Assembly (NCBI GenBank): GCA_964369525.1
Contig: CAYJEW010000008.1
Location: forward strand, 1-52,555
Direction: 5' to 3'
Source: JAAYCI01 sp964369525
GTDB lineage: Bacteria; Bacillota; Clostridia; Oscillospirales; Ruminococcaceae
Length of the DNA stretch: 52,555 bases
Positions within the stretch are counted from its first letter, which is position 1. Every line of letters begins with the position of its first letter. The position numbers and the translations under genes were made by a program. Shown here in pieces: positions 34,803-43,495 of this stretch. The notes under the pieces were generated by a model that saw only the letters and a program-made list of their open reading frames with translations, did not search any database and was not told the DNA's origin.

Positions 34803-36023
34803 ATGAAATGGACAAATAAAGGCCACGAGCTTGACCATGTAGGTAAAAAGTTTGAAGGCAGACAAAAGGTGTATATATATGGCTCAAAGCAGCCGGCAGA
34901 GGACGTGTTTAAGTATTTAGATTTTTTAAATTGCGTGCAAGGTTTTATTGATGGAAATTTAGAAATAAGAAAAGAAAAGCTATGTGGTAAGCCTATATAT
35001 GGCATAGAAAATATAGATTTAAGCAAAAAGGACTTTATTATTGTGGTGGCGTCGCAAGCAGAGGCCGCAATGATTGCAAGATGTGTAGACCATGGCCTTG
35101 AGGAAGGCAGAGATTTTTTCCTTAGTAATACGTTTATTAGGTATTACCTGCCAATATACGCCATGTATGCACATGGAAAGTCGGTTATACGGCTGTTTCC
35201 GCAGTCGTTAACCGAGGTGTGTACCCTTAGGTGCATACACTGTAATCATTCTTTACCGTTTATAGGCGACCCTGTGCATTTTGATGCCGAAGAGTTTAAA
35301 AGGGATATAGATTTATTTTTTAAGTATGTAGATTTTGTATATTTTATTGATTTTGTGGGGGGTGAGCTTTTTACCCATCCGCAGATGTATGAAATGGTAA
35401 AATACACGCTGGACAACTACAGCCACAGAATGAGGGGTTCACGCTTTTCCACCAACGGTACTATAATGCCTGATGAAAAAACCATAGCGCTAATGAAAGA
35501 GTATGACATAGAAATATCTTTTACAGACTACAGCATAAACGCACCCCATGTGAAAGAAAAAGGCGAAAAATTTTTAAAGGTGCTGGAGGAAAACAACATA
35601 AGGCATACTCGTGATGCCATGCCAATATGGAAAGACTACGGCATAGGCAGGGCTACACCAAACCTTAAAAGTGAAGCCGAAAAGATTAACTATTTTAACG
35701 ATTGCGGAACGCCCTGCAGGTATATGCGCAATGGTAAATTTTACTACTGCACCACCGATAGGCTGGCCCAAAGGGCGGCCCTTACTCCGGAAGACAGCGA
35801 GAGTTACCTTGATTTCAACACGTTAACAAATGACGATAAGATGCAGATATTGGAATTTGACTATGGATATAACAATAGGGGGTATTTGAATTTATGCTTA
35901 AAATGTAATAGGCAATTTAGTATAAATTCTAATGTAATACCTAAAGGCATACAGTACAAAGAAAAAGGCGTGCTTACGCTTGAAAAAATGAACACACTAT
36001 GCAAAGTCGAGGAAGAAAAGTAG
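34803..36023 (+). CDS. Radical SAM protein with N-terminal Rossmann-like domain
   Basis: About 406 residues from ATG 34803, which follows GGAGA by eight bases. Residues about 17-105 form the recurrent Rossmann-like unit (KVYIYGSKQPAEDVFKYL, CGKPIYGIENIDL, FIIVVASQ). The radical SAM core has Cys-x3-Cys-x2-Cys in TEVCTLRCIHCNHS near 140 and FVGGELFTHP as the GGE motif. Late cysteines in NDCGTPCRYMRNGKFYYC and LCLKCNRQF suggest an auxiliary Fe-S cluster of SPASM type. Members act on peptides or sugars. Lying between two GT2 genes, a sugar or sugar-substituent substrate is likely but unproven. Confidence 0.85.
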   Translation: MKWTNKGHELDHVGKKFEGRQKVYIYGSKQPAEDVFKYLDFLNCVQGFIDGNLEIRKEKLCGKPIYGIENIDLSKKDFIIVVASQAEAAMIARCVDHGLEEGRDFFLSNTFIRYYLPIYAMYAHGKSVIRLFPQSLTEVCTLRCIHCNHSLPFIGDPVHFDAEEFKRDIDLFFKYVDFVYFIDFVGGELFTHPQMYEMVKYTLDNYSHRMRGSRFSTNGTIMPDEKTIALMKEYDIEISFTDYSINAPHVKEKGEKFLKVLEENNIRHTRDAMPIWKDYGIGRATPNLKSEAEKINYFNDCGTPCRYMRNGKFYYCTTDRLAQRAALTPEDSESYLDFNTLTNDDKMQILEFDYGYNNRGYLNLCLKCNRQFSINSNVIPKGIQYKEKGVLTLEKMNTLCKVEEEK

Positions 36024-37151
36024 ATGAAAATTTCGGTAATCACATCTGCGTATAATGCACAAAGCACACTAGCAAGGACTATAGATAGTGTGCTTTGCCA
36101 AACATTTAGTGATTTTGAATATTTGGTTATTGATCATGGCTCTACCGATGGCACAGCCGGTATTATTGATAAGTACGCGAAAAAAGACAGCCGCATTAAA
36201 AAAATTACCATTGAGCAAAACTTAGGGCATATAGGTAGGGCGCTTAACCTTGGGATGGAAGTGGCCAAGGGCGAATACGTATGCTTTCTTGATGCCGATG
36301 ACATATACAGCGAAAGCTTCATGCAAAGCATGTATAGTGCGGTAACACGCGAAAATGCCGACATAGCCGTTTGCGGGTTTATAATTGTTGACAGCAAGCA
36401 AGAGCATATAAGCAAGATGGTAAAGAAAAATTATGTACTGGATAGCATTGAAGGGTATAGGCAGTATGCGGCGGCAGAGCTGCATAACGAGCTGGACTCG
36501 GCCTACTTGGATTACTGGTGGAACAAGCTATATAGGAAAAACTTTATTTTAGAGCATGGCTTTAGGTTTGAAGCACAGCGACATGTGGCCGACGCTAAGT
36601 TTAACCTATCAATTTTTTCGGCACTTCCGAAAGCGGTTTTTGTGCAGGAATATGGCGTGTATTATACTTTTGCCGTGTCCTCAACGTCACAAAAGTACTA
36701 TCATAGTCAATACAAAGAATATATAGAATATGCAGAGTATTGGCTTGAATTTATAAAAAAGTGCAACTGCACACCTGAAGTGTATAAGCGTATGGGCAGG
36801 CGATACTGGGTGTTTATGCAGTATTTAAAAGCAATAAAGCATCAGGGCGAGGCTGAGCCTATATTGGACGACTTATGCAGATGGGTCAGCGATGACGTGA
36901 TAAAAAATTGGGTTACTATATGTGATGTGTATCTAAAGCAGCAGTGTGAGGTAGAACTGGCACTTAAGCTATTTTATCAAAAACACGGGCCGATGCATCT
37001 TACGCTAGAGGATGGTTTTGCCAAGTATTACAATACGCAGGGCGGTAAGCTGGACGATGAGCAGTTTGATTTTTGCCTTGAGTATATTTTTGAAGAGGGA
37101 AACTGGTTTTCTCTATCGGCGCAATCCATTGCGGAAGCAATAGCAAGCTAA
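36024..37151 (+). CDS. Family 2 glycosyltransferase
   Basis: A 375-residue GT2 closely related to the one at 33833: SVITSAYNAQSTLARTI, IDHGSTDGTAGI, VCFLDADDIY near 87 and WWNKLYRKNF. It has an extra C-terminal region of about 100 residues without recognisable motifs. The ATG abuts the stop of the radical SAM gene, so they are translationally coupled. Probably adds a second sugar of the same glycan. Confidence 0.9.
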   Translation: MKISVITSAYNAQSTLARTIDSVLCQTFSDFEYLVIDHGSTDGTAGIIDKYAKKDSRIKKITIEQNLGHIGRALNLGMEVAKGEYVCFLDADDIYSESFMQSMYSAVTRENADIAVCGFIIVDSKQEHISKMVKKNYVLDSIEGYRQYAAAELHNELDSAYLDYWWNKLYRKNFILEHGFRFEAQRHVADAKFNLSIFSALPKAVFVQEYGVYYTFAVSSTSQKYYHSQYKEYIEYAEYWLEFIKKCNCTPEVYKRMGRRYWVFMQYLKAIKHQGEAEPILDDLCRWVSDDVIKNWVTICDVYLKQQCEVELALKLFYQKHGPMHLTLEDGFAKYYNTQGGKLDDEQFDFCLEYIFEEGNWFSLSAQSIAEAIAS

Positions 37152-37167
37152 GTGAAGGTGAAAAATT

Positions 37168-39447
37168 ATGATGACACCGATTTATGAATTTAAAACCATA
37201 CAGGTAGAGCTTACAAATGCGTGTGTGCACAGCTGCTCTAACTGCACGCGCTTTTGTGGGCACCACAAAAAGCCTTTTTTTATGGAGTGGGATACATTTA
37301 AAAATGCTGTGGATAGCTTAGAGGATTGGCCAAGATTGGTTGGCATAATGGGAGGCGAGCCCACCTTGCACCCCCAGTTTGAGCGGTTTGTAAACTATGC
37401 TTACCAAAAACACCCAATGCAATACGAAATAGGCGGAGGTGCGCAGCCTACTAAAAGCTTAAGCAAATATGTAATTGATGCAAACGCAATTAAAACAGGC
37501 CCGCTGAATAAATTTAAAGGGCTTGGGCTGTGGTCTACCGTGAGCGATAAGTACTACCAGCACTATGAGCTAATTCAAGACAAGTTTGTGTTTCAGTGCA
37601 TAAACGACCACACAGCATCAAGCCGCCACCAGCCCTGGCTTATGACCAGAAAAGAGTTTGGCATATCTGATGAAGAGTGGATACCAATACGCAACAATTG
37701 CTGGTGGCATCGAACCTTAAACTCGCCAAGCATAACGCCTAAGGGTGCATTTTTTTGTGAGGTTGCGGCCGCAATGGACATTCTTTTTGATGGGCCTGGT
37801 GGCTGGAAGGTGGAAAAAGGCTGGTGGAAGCGGGATTATGACGATTACCAAGACCAGTTGCACTGGTGCGAGATGTGTTGCGGTGCATTTATAACATTTG
37901 ACCGAGATGCAAACGAAGAGTGCGATGATGTTTCTCCTGTAATGTACAATAAACTGTTGCAGATGGACAGCCCGAAAGCGAAAAAAGAGGGCGGAGTTAT
38001 TGTGCACGACATAGGCGCAGGCGGCGAGATAAAAACAAAACCCAGAAAGAATATGCTACTGTATCAAGATAACGACGAGCTACGATTTACAGACAAAAAC
38101 AAATGTCTATATCCAAAGCGGATACATGGCATTGTTTGGGAGGCTTTGGGCACGGCAGACTCCGGAACTTTGTCTAAAGCACAGCAGATGTTCGATGGGG
38201 TTAGCGTTATTAATGCACAAAGTGAAGATGCGTTCTCAAAGCTTGCAAAATGCATACAAGGCGAGCAGGACTGGGTGGCAATTTTGCCCCAAAGCTGTGA
38301 GCTTAAAGAAGATTTTAGAACAAAGATGGATACAGTTATATTCAATCCGGGAACACTGCATAAGTTTGTGGAAAATTCGGTGCTGTTTTTTAATGTTGGG
38401 GCTTCTTGCTTGAAAACAGCTGGGTTTGCTGCGCTGAAAAATCTGCAAAGCATAGAAGATTTATGCGCAATATGGAGTGCGGGTAAGATTGCAATTCTTG
38501 ATGAAAATTATCATGAAGTGCAAGGGCCTGATTTAGAAAACTGGATAGAGAACATAAAAAAGAAGGGGATAATAGAGTTTAACTATATTATGCCGCATAT
38601 CAACGACATGATAGTAAGAAGGCGGCTTGAGCCGGAGATTAGTTCGATAGTTTCATCGAGCCTGCCGGTTGAAGAAAAAATTTCTGCGCTGGATGGTGTG
38701 TACCACCAAGAAATACAGATGCATGTGCTAGCAAACAAAATTAAAACGGCAATACATAATTTGCTTGCGGCAGCGCTTAAAGAGACGCCTGTTTTAGAGC
38801 TGGTGCAAAAGCTTGAAACAAAATCAAAGTCTTTTTGCACAAGCTATGCGCTAAGCCTGCTGGCAACGGGAGATGACAAGGCGAAGTACCTAACCGATTG
38901 CGTTGTAAGCCAAGACAACCGCTACTTTCTTGGGCTAGACAGCCTAAAGCGTTATTACGATTACTTTGACATGGAAAAGAATAAGCAAAATCTGCAACTG
39001 TGCGGCACGCTGGTCGAGATTGTTCAGCTGGCAGGCAGCCTTATGGAATTTGGCATAGCGGGCAACAGGTACAACGGAAAGAGCATCTCGATGATTCTCT
39101 CGGCGGCAGGAATAAAGGCAAATTGTTTTGTGGATGACGACCGTGTGGGTAGCTATTTTGATGGCCTGCCAACGCTGTCGGTGCGTGAGTATGCCGAAGA
39201 GCAAAAAGATACCCCCCTGATTATGGCGCAGCATGCAGATGAGTTTGAAGAGATAACCATGCTGGCATTTGAGCGGCTGGGTGTAAAGGCTAAGATGTTC
39301 GCATTGCACGTGTTGAGCTATGGCGAAATGGCAATGTGCCGTAGCATGGCAGAGCTGAGAATTGCTCAAAAAAGCCTTGACGACTTAAAGGGTATCACAC
39401 TGCAGGGCAATTATATTGCAAAATGCAGGGAAATTTTAAGCAGATAG
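37168..39447 (+). CDS. Multidomain radical SAM fusion protein
   Basis: A 759-residue protein. Residues 1 to about 280: radical SAM with Cys-x3-Cys-x2-Cys in TNACVHSCSNCTRF near 15 and IMGGEPTLHP near 60. Further cysteines in RNNCWWHR, AFFCEVAAAMD and LHWCEMCCGAF may hold a second Fe-S cluster. Residues about 305-440: a segment with spacing reminiscent of a degraded GT2 domain (VSVINAQSEDAF, DWVAILPQSCELKEDF). About 625-720: the recurrent Rossmann-like unit (FGIAGNRYNGKSISMIL, FDGLPTLSVREY). The 440-620 region is helical and unknown. ATG 37168 follows GAAGGTG. I know no characterised protein with this order. Confidence 0.8.
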   Translation: MMTPIYEFKTIQVELTNACVHSCSNCTRFCGHHKKPFFMEWDTFKNAVDSLEDWPRLVGIMGGEPTLHPQFERFVNYAYQKHPMQYEIGGGAQPTKSLSKYVIDANAIKTGPLNKFKGLGLWSTVSDKYYQHYELIQDKFVFQCINDHTASSRHQPWLMTRKEFGISDEEWIPIRNNCWWHRTLNSPSITPKGAFFCEVAAAMDILFDGPGGWKVEKGWWKRDYDDYQDQLHWCEMCCGAFITFDRDANEECDDVSPVMYNKLLQMDSPKAKKEGGVIVHDIGAGGEIKTKPRKNMLLYQDNDELRFTDKNKCLYPKRIHGIVWEALGTADSGTLSKAQQMFDGVSVINAQSEDAFSKLAKCIQGEQDWVAILPQSCELKEDFRTKMDTVIFNPGTLHKFVENSVLFFNVGASCLKTAGFAALKNLQSIEDLCAIWSAGKIAILDENYHEVQGPDLENWIENIKKKGIIEFNYIMPHINDMIVRRRLEPEISSIVSSSLPVEEKISALDGVYHQEIQMHVLANKIKTAIHNLLAAALKETPVLELVQKLETKSKSFCTSYALSLLATGDDKAKYLTDCVVSQDNRYFLGLDSLKRYYDYFDMEKNKQNLQLCGTLVEIVQLAGSLMEFGIAGNRYNGKSISMILSAAGIKANCFVDDDRVGSYFDGLPTLSVREYAEEQKDTPLIMAQHADEFEEITMLAFERLGVKAKMFALHVLSYGEMAMCRSMAELRIAQKSLDDLKGITLQGNYIAKCREILSR

Positions 39448-39459
39448 CGAGGGCGCAAA

Positions 39460-40938
39460 ATGTACTATAATGTAAAGCTTCAGTTGGTGGAGCTACTGCA
39501 AACCCTTAAAGAGATGGTAAAAGAGATTGGGCGAGAGCAAGCAAAATACAATGCATTTAAGAATGATTGCATAGCGGTTTCAAAATATGTGCACACAGTT
39601 GTGCTGGAAAATGAAGGGCATGACGACACGTCTTTAAAACGGCTGAGCGAAATTTTTTATATGTCGTTTGAAGAGTACATTAAAAACAGGGGCAGTATTG
39701 ATATGCTTTGCCGCAAGGCAAAGGCAACCATCATGAAAAAACTGCAAACAAGGTGGCGTATGTACTTTTTGCCGTATAACCACTCTATGTGGCATGCGAT
39801 GGAAAGCATTTATGACGCGGCCACAAAGGACCCTAGGTGCGACGCTTATGTTATGCCATTGCCATACAAGATGTTGAACATTGACGGAAGCGTGCAAGAA
39901 GAGCGTTGTGAGATGTATGATTTTAAAGAATATAATGTGGTGAATTATGCCGATGTAGATATTGAGAGTATTCGCCCTGAGTTTATTTTTATTCACAATG
40001 CGTATGATGAATACAACAACCTTACAAGAATTGATGAGAGATATCATTCGCCCAACCTGCAAAAGTGTACAAATAATCTTGTGTATACCCCGTACTATAC
40101 ATTTTTTGACGCAGAAAAAAACGCATGTGACAAGCTGATGATACAGCAGGGGGTTGCAAAGGCGAATTATGTAATTGCGCAGTCCAAAGCGGTAGAGAGA
40201 GAGTTTGTGAAAAGAGGGCTTGCCGAAAAAAAGATTATTGCACTGGGCTCGCCAAAGATTGATAAGGTAGTCAGAATGCGCAATAACCCACCTGATATGC
40301 CAAAAGAGTGGGAAGAAAAGCTAGTTGGCAGAAAGGTGATACTGTATACATTTGCACTGGAAATTTGCGCAGTGAAAGACTGGATAATAGCAGTAAAAGA
40401 CTGCATGCAAAGCTACTGGGGCGATGAAGACATTGCCATTATTTTTAGGCCACACCCGCTGGTACGGCAGTATGCATACGGCAGAAATGCAAATACTGGT
40501 ATTGTGAAAGAGATTTTTGATATCGCAGAGAATGCAGACAGAATGGTGCTGGATGAGCATACCGATGCTTCGTTTGCATACATGCATTCCGACGCACTGA
40601 TGCTAAGCGGAACATCTTCTATTATGAATGAATATATGGCATTGGGTAAACCCATTTATTTTGACACCCTTAATTATGATAAGCTTGTAAAGCCGGAAAA
40701 TTTGTTTGTGGATTATCGCACGCTATATTTTCCCACATGTGAAGAGGTGGGCGGCATAGAGGCTATGATAAAAGCTCATTCTGCGGCTGTTTGCAATTTT
40801 TTTGGCATTGTAAAAAGCGAAAGTGAAGATACGAAAAAACAAGCGAGGCAACAAGCGTTTGCAAAGGCGTTTGAAAATATTGATGGCACTGCCGGTGAAA
40901 AAATATATAACAAAATGATTGAGTTAATGGGCGAATAA
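39460..40938 (+). CDS. TagF-like CDP-glycerol glycerophosphotransferase family protein
   Basis: A 492-residue GT-B-type protein. The C-terminal half has VIAQSKAVEREFVKRG, IIALGSPKIDKV, IIFRPHPLVRQY near 330 and LSGTSSIMNEYMALGKPIYF near 387, the layout of Glyphos_transf enzymes that transfer a phospho-alcohol from a CDP donor. The first 150 residues are helical and unrecognised. The donor could be the product of the TarI-like enzyme at 27385. Related TagF-like proteins occur in the C. difficile type A flagellar glycan locus, where a phosphodiester links a substituent. Last gene of the locus. Confidence 0.65.
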   Translation: MYYNVKLQLVELLQTLKEMVKEIGREQAKYNAFKNDCIAVSKYVHTVVLENEGHDDTSLKRLSEIFYMSFEEYIKNRGSIDMLCRKAKATIMKKLQTRWRMYFLPYNHSMWHAMESIYDAATKDPRCDAYVMPLPYKMLNIDGSVQEERCEMYDFKEYNVVNYADVDIESIRPEFIFIHNAYDEYNNLTRIDERYHSPNLQKCTNNLVYTPYYTFFDAEKNACDKLMIQQGVAKANYVIAQSKAVEREFVKRGLAEKKIIALGSPKIDKVVRMRNNPPDMPKEWEEKLVGRKVILYTFALEICAVKDWIIAVKDCMQSYWGDEDIAIIFRPHPLVRQYAYGRNANTGIVKEIFDIAENADRMVLDEHTDASFAYMHSDALMLSGTSSIMNEYMALGKPIYFDTLNYDKLVKPENLFVDYRTLYFPTCEEVGGIEAMIKAHSAAVCNFFGIVKSESEDTKKQARQQAFAKAFENIDGTAGEKIYNKMIELMGE

Positions 40939-40979
40939 AGAGCTGCGGGCGGCAGCGCCTATGCATTTGGAAATTAATA

Positions 40980-41006
40980 ATATCCCTCGGCTAAGCCGGG
41001 GGATAT
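40980..41006 (+). terminator. Terminator-like hairpin closing the glycan locus
   Basis: A 12-bp stem (ATATCCCTCGGC with GCCGGGGGATAT, one G-U) over loop TAA. The tail ATATT is a weak T tract, so efficiency is uncertain. Confidence 0.6.
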
Positions 41007-41061
41007 ATATTAAGCATCTACAGTATATACTAAGGCGGGCCAATCCCTGCCGTTAATGCGC

Positions 41062-41091
41062 AAAAAAAGCACCGACAAATGTCGGTGCTTT
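41062..41091 (-). terminator. Terminator of the tRNA-Ala transcript
   Basis: On the minus strand, AAAGCACCGAC pairs with GTCGGTGCTTT over loop ATTT, followed by TTTT. It begins immediately after the encoded CCA end. Confidence 0.9.
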
Positions 41092-41167
<76 letters not shown>

Positions 41168-41171
41168 ATGT

Positions 41172-41218
41172 ATAAAATAATTATGCGTTAAGTGATTTTT
41201 AACGCATAATTATTTTAT
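41172..41218. repeat. Perfect 20-bp inverted repeat between promoter and tRNA-Ala
   Basis: Arms at 41172-41191 and 41199-41218 are perfectly complementary, with a seven-base spacer GTGATTT. The right arm covers the -10 element of the tRNA promoter. Because transcription should start inside that arm, the RNA would contain only part of the repeat. A DNA-level role (operator or cruciform) is therefore more likely than an RNA hairpin. Confidence 0.85.
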
Positions 41219-41240
41219 CAAATAGGGCATAATTTGTCAA
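41212..41240 (-). promoter_or_regulatory. Sigma-A promoter of tRNA-Ala
   Basis: Minus strand TTGACA (41240-41235), 17 bases, TAAAAT (41217-41212). Good promoter whose -10 lies within the inverted repeat at 41172-41218. Confidence 0.8.
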
Positions 41241-41262
41241 GCAAAAGCAATACGTTTAAAGT

Positions 41263-41295
41263 AAAAGCCACCCGCTTTAAAACAGGTGGCTTTTT
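41263..41295. terminator. Terminator downstream of the lipoprotein gene (bidirectional)
   Basis: AAAAGCCACC (41263-41272) pairs with GGTGGCTTTT (41285-41294). On the minus strand it follows the lipoprotein stop and ends in TTTT. Confidence 0.8.
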
Positions 41296-41348
41296 GTGTT
41301 GTGTTAATAAGTCATATCAAATGCGCAGAGAAAAAGCTGTGTATAGCA

Positions 41349-43430
41349 TTAGGGGGTTATTCTTACATAACTATGGTCGGTTAGCGGACCAGAAAGGGGC
41401 GCTCCACCGCTATCGACAGGAGTGGTGCCATAAGTAACATTTACGCCGCCGGGGGCAGCAAACGCCCTTGCACTGGCGCTTCCACCATTGCAAGTGTATG
41501 TTCCCGGGCCTGCTATTGTTATAGAGCCGCCCGCAACCACAGCACGTCCATTAGGCGCTCTTGTGCCATCAAGCTCGGCTGTAAGGTAGCTGCCAGATAT
41601 TGTTAAATTTCCGGCAACATTTATTATGCTTTCGCCGGCAATAACCGAGCTGCTGTCGAAGGTAAGGTAAGTGTCTGAAAAGCTAACAACGTGTATGTTA
41701 AGGCTTGAATTTGCGCCTATTACAGCGTTTGCATAGGGGCTACCTGTGTCGGCGTTGAGCGCATAGGCCAAATTGGCTAATGCATCGGTTAGGGTTAGGG
41801 TGTTGGTGGAGCGGTTGTAGCTCACCATGCCGTTGCCAAGTACGTCGCCCATATTAGCCTCTGTTACACGTGTGCCCATAACATAAATTTCGTTAAGGCT
41901 TACAGGTGGCGGTGGCGTATTATCTGCAACCACTACGTTTACAAGGTTGCTGGTGCGGTAGTTGCCGTAACCGTCACTAATTGTGCAGTAGTAGTATTGG
42001 TTAGAGGCATTGCTGGTGTTTATGCTAAAGGTAGAGGCGTTTGCCCCTTGTATAGCCACGCTGTTGTTCATGCCGTCAATGCCGGAGTAGATGCTTGTGT
42101 GCCACTGATAGCTTAGCGCCCTACCGTCACTCACATAGGCGCTTACGCTAAGCGGAGCTTGGTCGCCCACTGTGTAGCTTCCGCCTTGTGGTTGTTGCTG
42201 TATGAAAAATTGCAATTGGACTGCAGGCGTAATGGTTATTGCAGCTGCATCACTTGTTTGCGTCACTGTGTCTTCGCCGTTGGTGGCATTTACCACACAG
42301 TAGTAGTAGGTTGTGCCTACGGTGCCGTCGGGTGCTCTGTAGATAGAGCTATTAGCGCCGTTAATAGCTGCGCCGCCTGTGGCGGAATTTTCGGTGTTTG
42401 AATACCACTGATAGGTTATGTTGCCTTGGGGCATGTTTGAATTTACGTTTACCGATACATTTGCAGCGTTCGAATGCTGCTCATAGCTGCCGCTTTGCGG
42501 CTGCCCGGTTATTTGAAGGGTGGGGTCAGCATCGGGTCCTTCAATAGTTACAGACGCAGCACGGCTTGTCATGCTGAGTGTGTTTACGTCATCGGTAACG
42601 GTTACTTCGCAGTAGTAGTAGGTTGTGCCTAAGGTGTCGGTTGGTGGGCGGTGGAAAGGGCTGTTGGTGTTTGCAATAGCCGTGCCGCCTGTGGTAGAGT
42701 TTTCGGTGTTTGAATACCACTGATAGACTGTGTTATTCCTCCATGCACTTGAGTCTATTAAAATTTCAAGGCCATCGAAATATCCGCTTTGCTGCTGATA
42801 TCTAATGTTCTGTGGCTGCTGCACTATGGTAAGGTAAAGGTCGCCGGCATATAGAGTTTCTTGTTCTTGCTCTTGTTCTTGTTCTTCAAGCCCCCGCCTT
42901 TCAAACTCTTCTTGGGTTAACACCTCTACAATTATAGGCTGCGCATGGAAATTGCTGGTAACCCACTGCCTGCCAACCTCATTGCCGTCTTCTATTGATA
43001 CTTGTTCATAGGTTTGGGTTATGCCGGGGAAATAGTAAAACGTGCCTAACTGGTCGGTGGGTGGGGTGAAGGTGACGGTTGTATCACGATTTTGTCCTGC
43101 AGGTATGGTGGGCACGCCAACCTGCGTGGAGGCAATGGTTGTGGCAGTGCCTGCATTGTTTGAAGTGTTTGTAAAAAAGGCGGCGGTAATATCTTTTACG
43201 GAAGTATTAGCGTAAACCGATATATTAATATTTGCGGTTATGGGCGCTGCCTCATCGCCCAAAATATAATATGCGTTGGGTGATGCCCCGCCAGCAGGAA
43301 CACTTATCCCTGCATAACGGTCTTCAACACGGGTTTCGGTACATGCCGCAGCGGCAAGCACCAACGTGAAAATTAGTGCCAAAAACAAAGCGAGTTTTGC
43401 CTTTGAGCGATAGATAAAAACGGTTTTCAT
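41349..43430 (-). CDS. Secreted lipoprotein with repeated Ig-like domains
   Basis: About 693 residues. Start ATG 43430 is chosen because GGGGGC lies four bases upstream. A signal peptide (KAKLALFLALIFTLVLAAA) ends in a lipobox AAAC, so Lgt should lipidate Cys 30. Residues about 205-505 hold three or four Ig-like repeats with the signatures YQWYSNTENS-TGG and GTTYYYC. A short EQ-rich run (EEQEQEQEQE) near 185 acts as linker. The C-terminal 190 residues, rich in Asn, Ser and Gly with beta-repeat pattern, resemble clostridial carbohydrate-binding or beta-helix tails. Probably a surface adhesion or glycan-binding protein. Confidence 0.85.
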   Translation of the reverse strand: MKTVFIYRSKAKLALFLALIFTLVLAAAACTETRVEDRYAGISVPAGGASPNAYYILGDEAAPITANINISVYANTSVKDITAAFFTNTSNNAGTATTIASTQVGVPTIPAGQNRDTTVTFTPPTDQLGTFYYFPGITQTYEQVSIEDGNEVGRQWVTSNFHAQPIIVEVLTQEEFERRGLEEQEQEQEQETLYAGDLYLTIVQQPQNIRYQQQSGYFDGLEILIDSSAWRNNTVYQWYSNTENSTTGGTAIANTNSPFHRPPTDTLGTTYYYCEVTVTDDVNTLSMTSRAASVTIEGPDADPTLQITGQPQSGSYEQHSNAANVSVNVNSNMPQGNITYQWYSNTENSATGGAAINGANSSIYRAPDGTVGTTYYYCVVNATNGEDTVTQTSDAAAITITPAVQLQFFIQQQPQGGSYTVGDQAPLSVSAYVSDGRALSYQWHTSIYSGIDGMNNSVAIQGANASTFSINTSNASNQYYYCTISDGYGNYRTSNLVNVVVADNTPPPPVSLNEIYVMGTRVTEANMGDVLGNGMVSYNRSTNTLTLTDALANLAYALNADTGSPYANAVIGANSSLNIHVVSFSDTYLTFDSSSVIAGESIINVAGNLTISGSYLTAELDGTRAPNGRAVVAGGSITIAGPGTYTCNGGSASARAFAAPGGVNVTYGTTPVDSGGAPLSGPLTDHSYVRITP

Positions 43431-43457
43431 AATTGCCCCCATAATACATAAAAATTG

Positions 43458-43476
43458 TTGATGCTTACTGCATCAA
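43458..43476 (-). other. Hairpin in the lipoprotein gene leader
   Basis: TTGATGC and GCATCAA, loop TTACT, perfect seven pairs, about 28 bases upstream of the lipoprotein start. Confidence 0.45.
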
Positions 43477-43495
43477 GATAATTATAATATAGTAT

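Noticed and set aside
42840..42900. Tandem repeat array in the lipoprotein gene
   Set aside because: It is only a short run of Glu-Gln codons coding for a linker, not a DNA repeat element or CRISPR.
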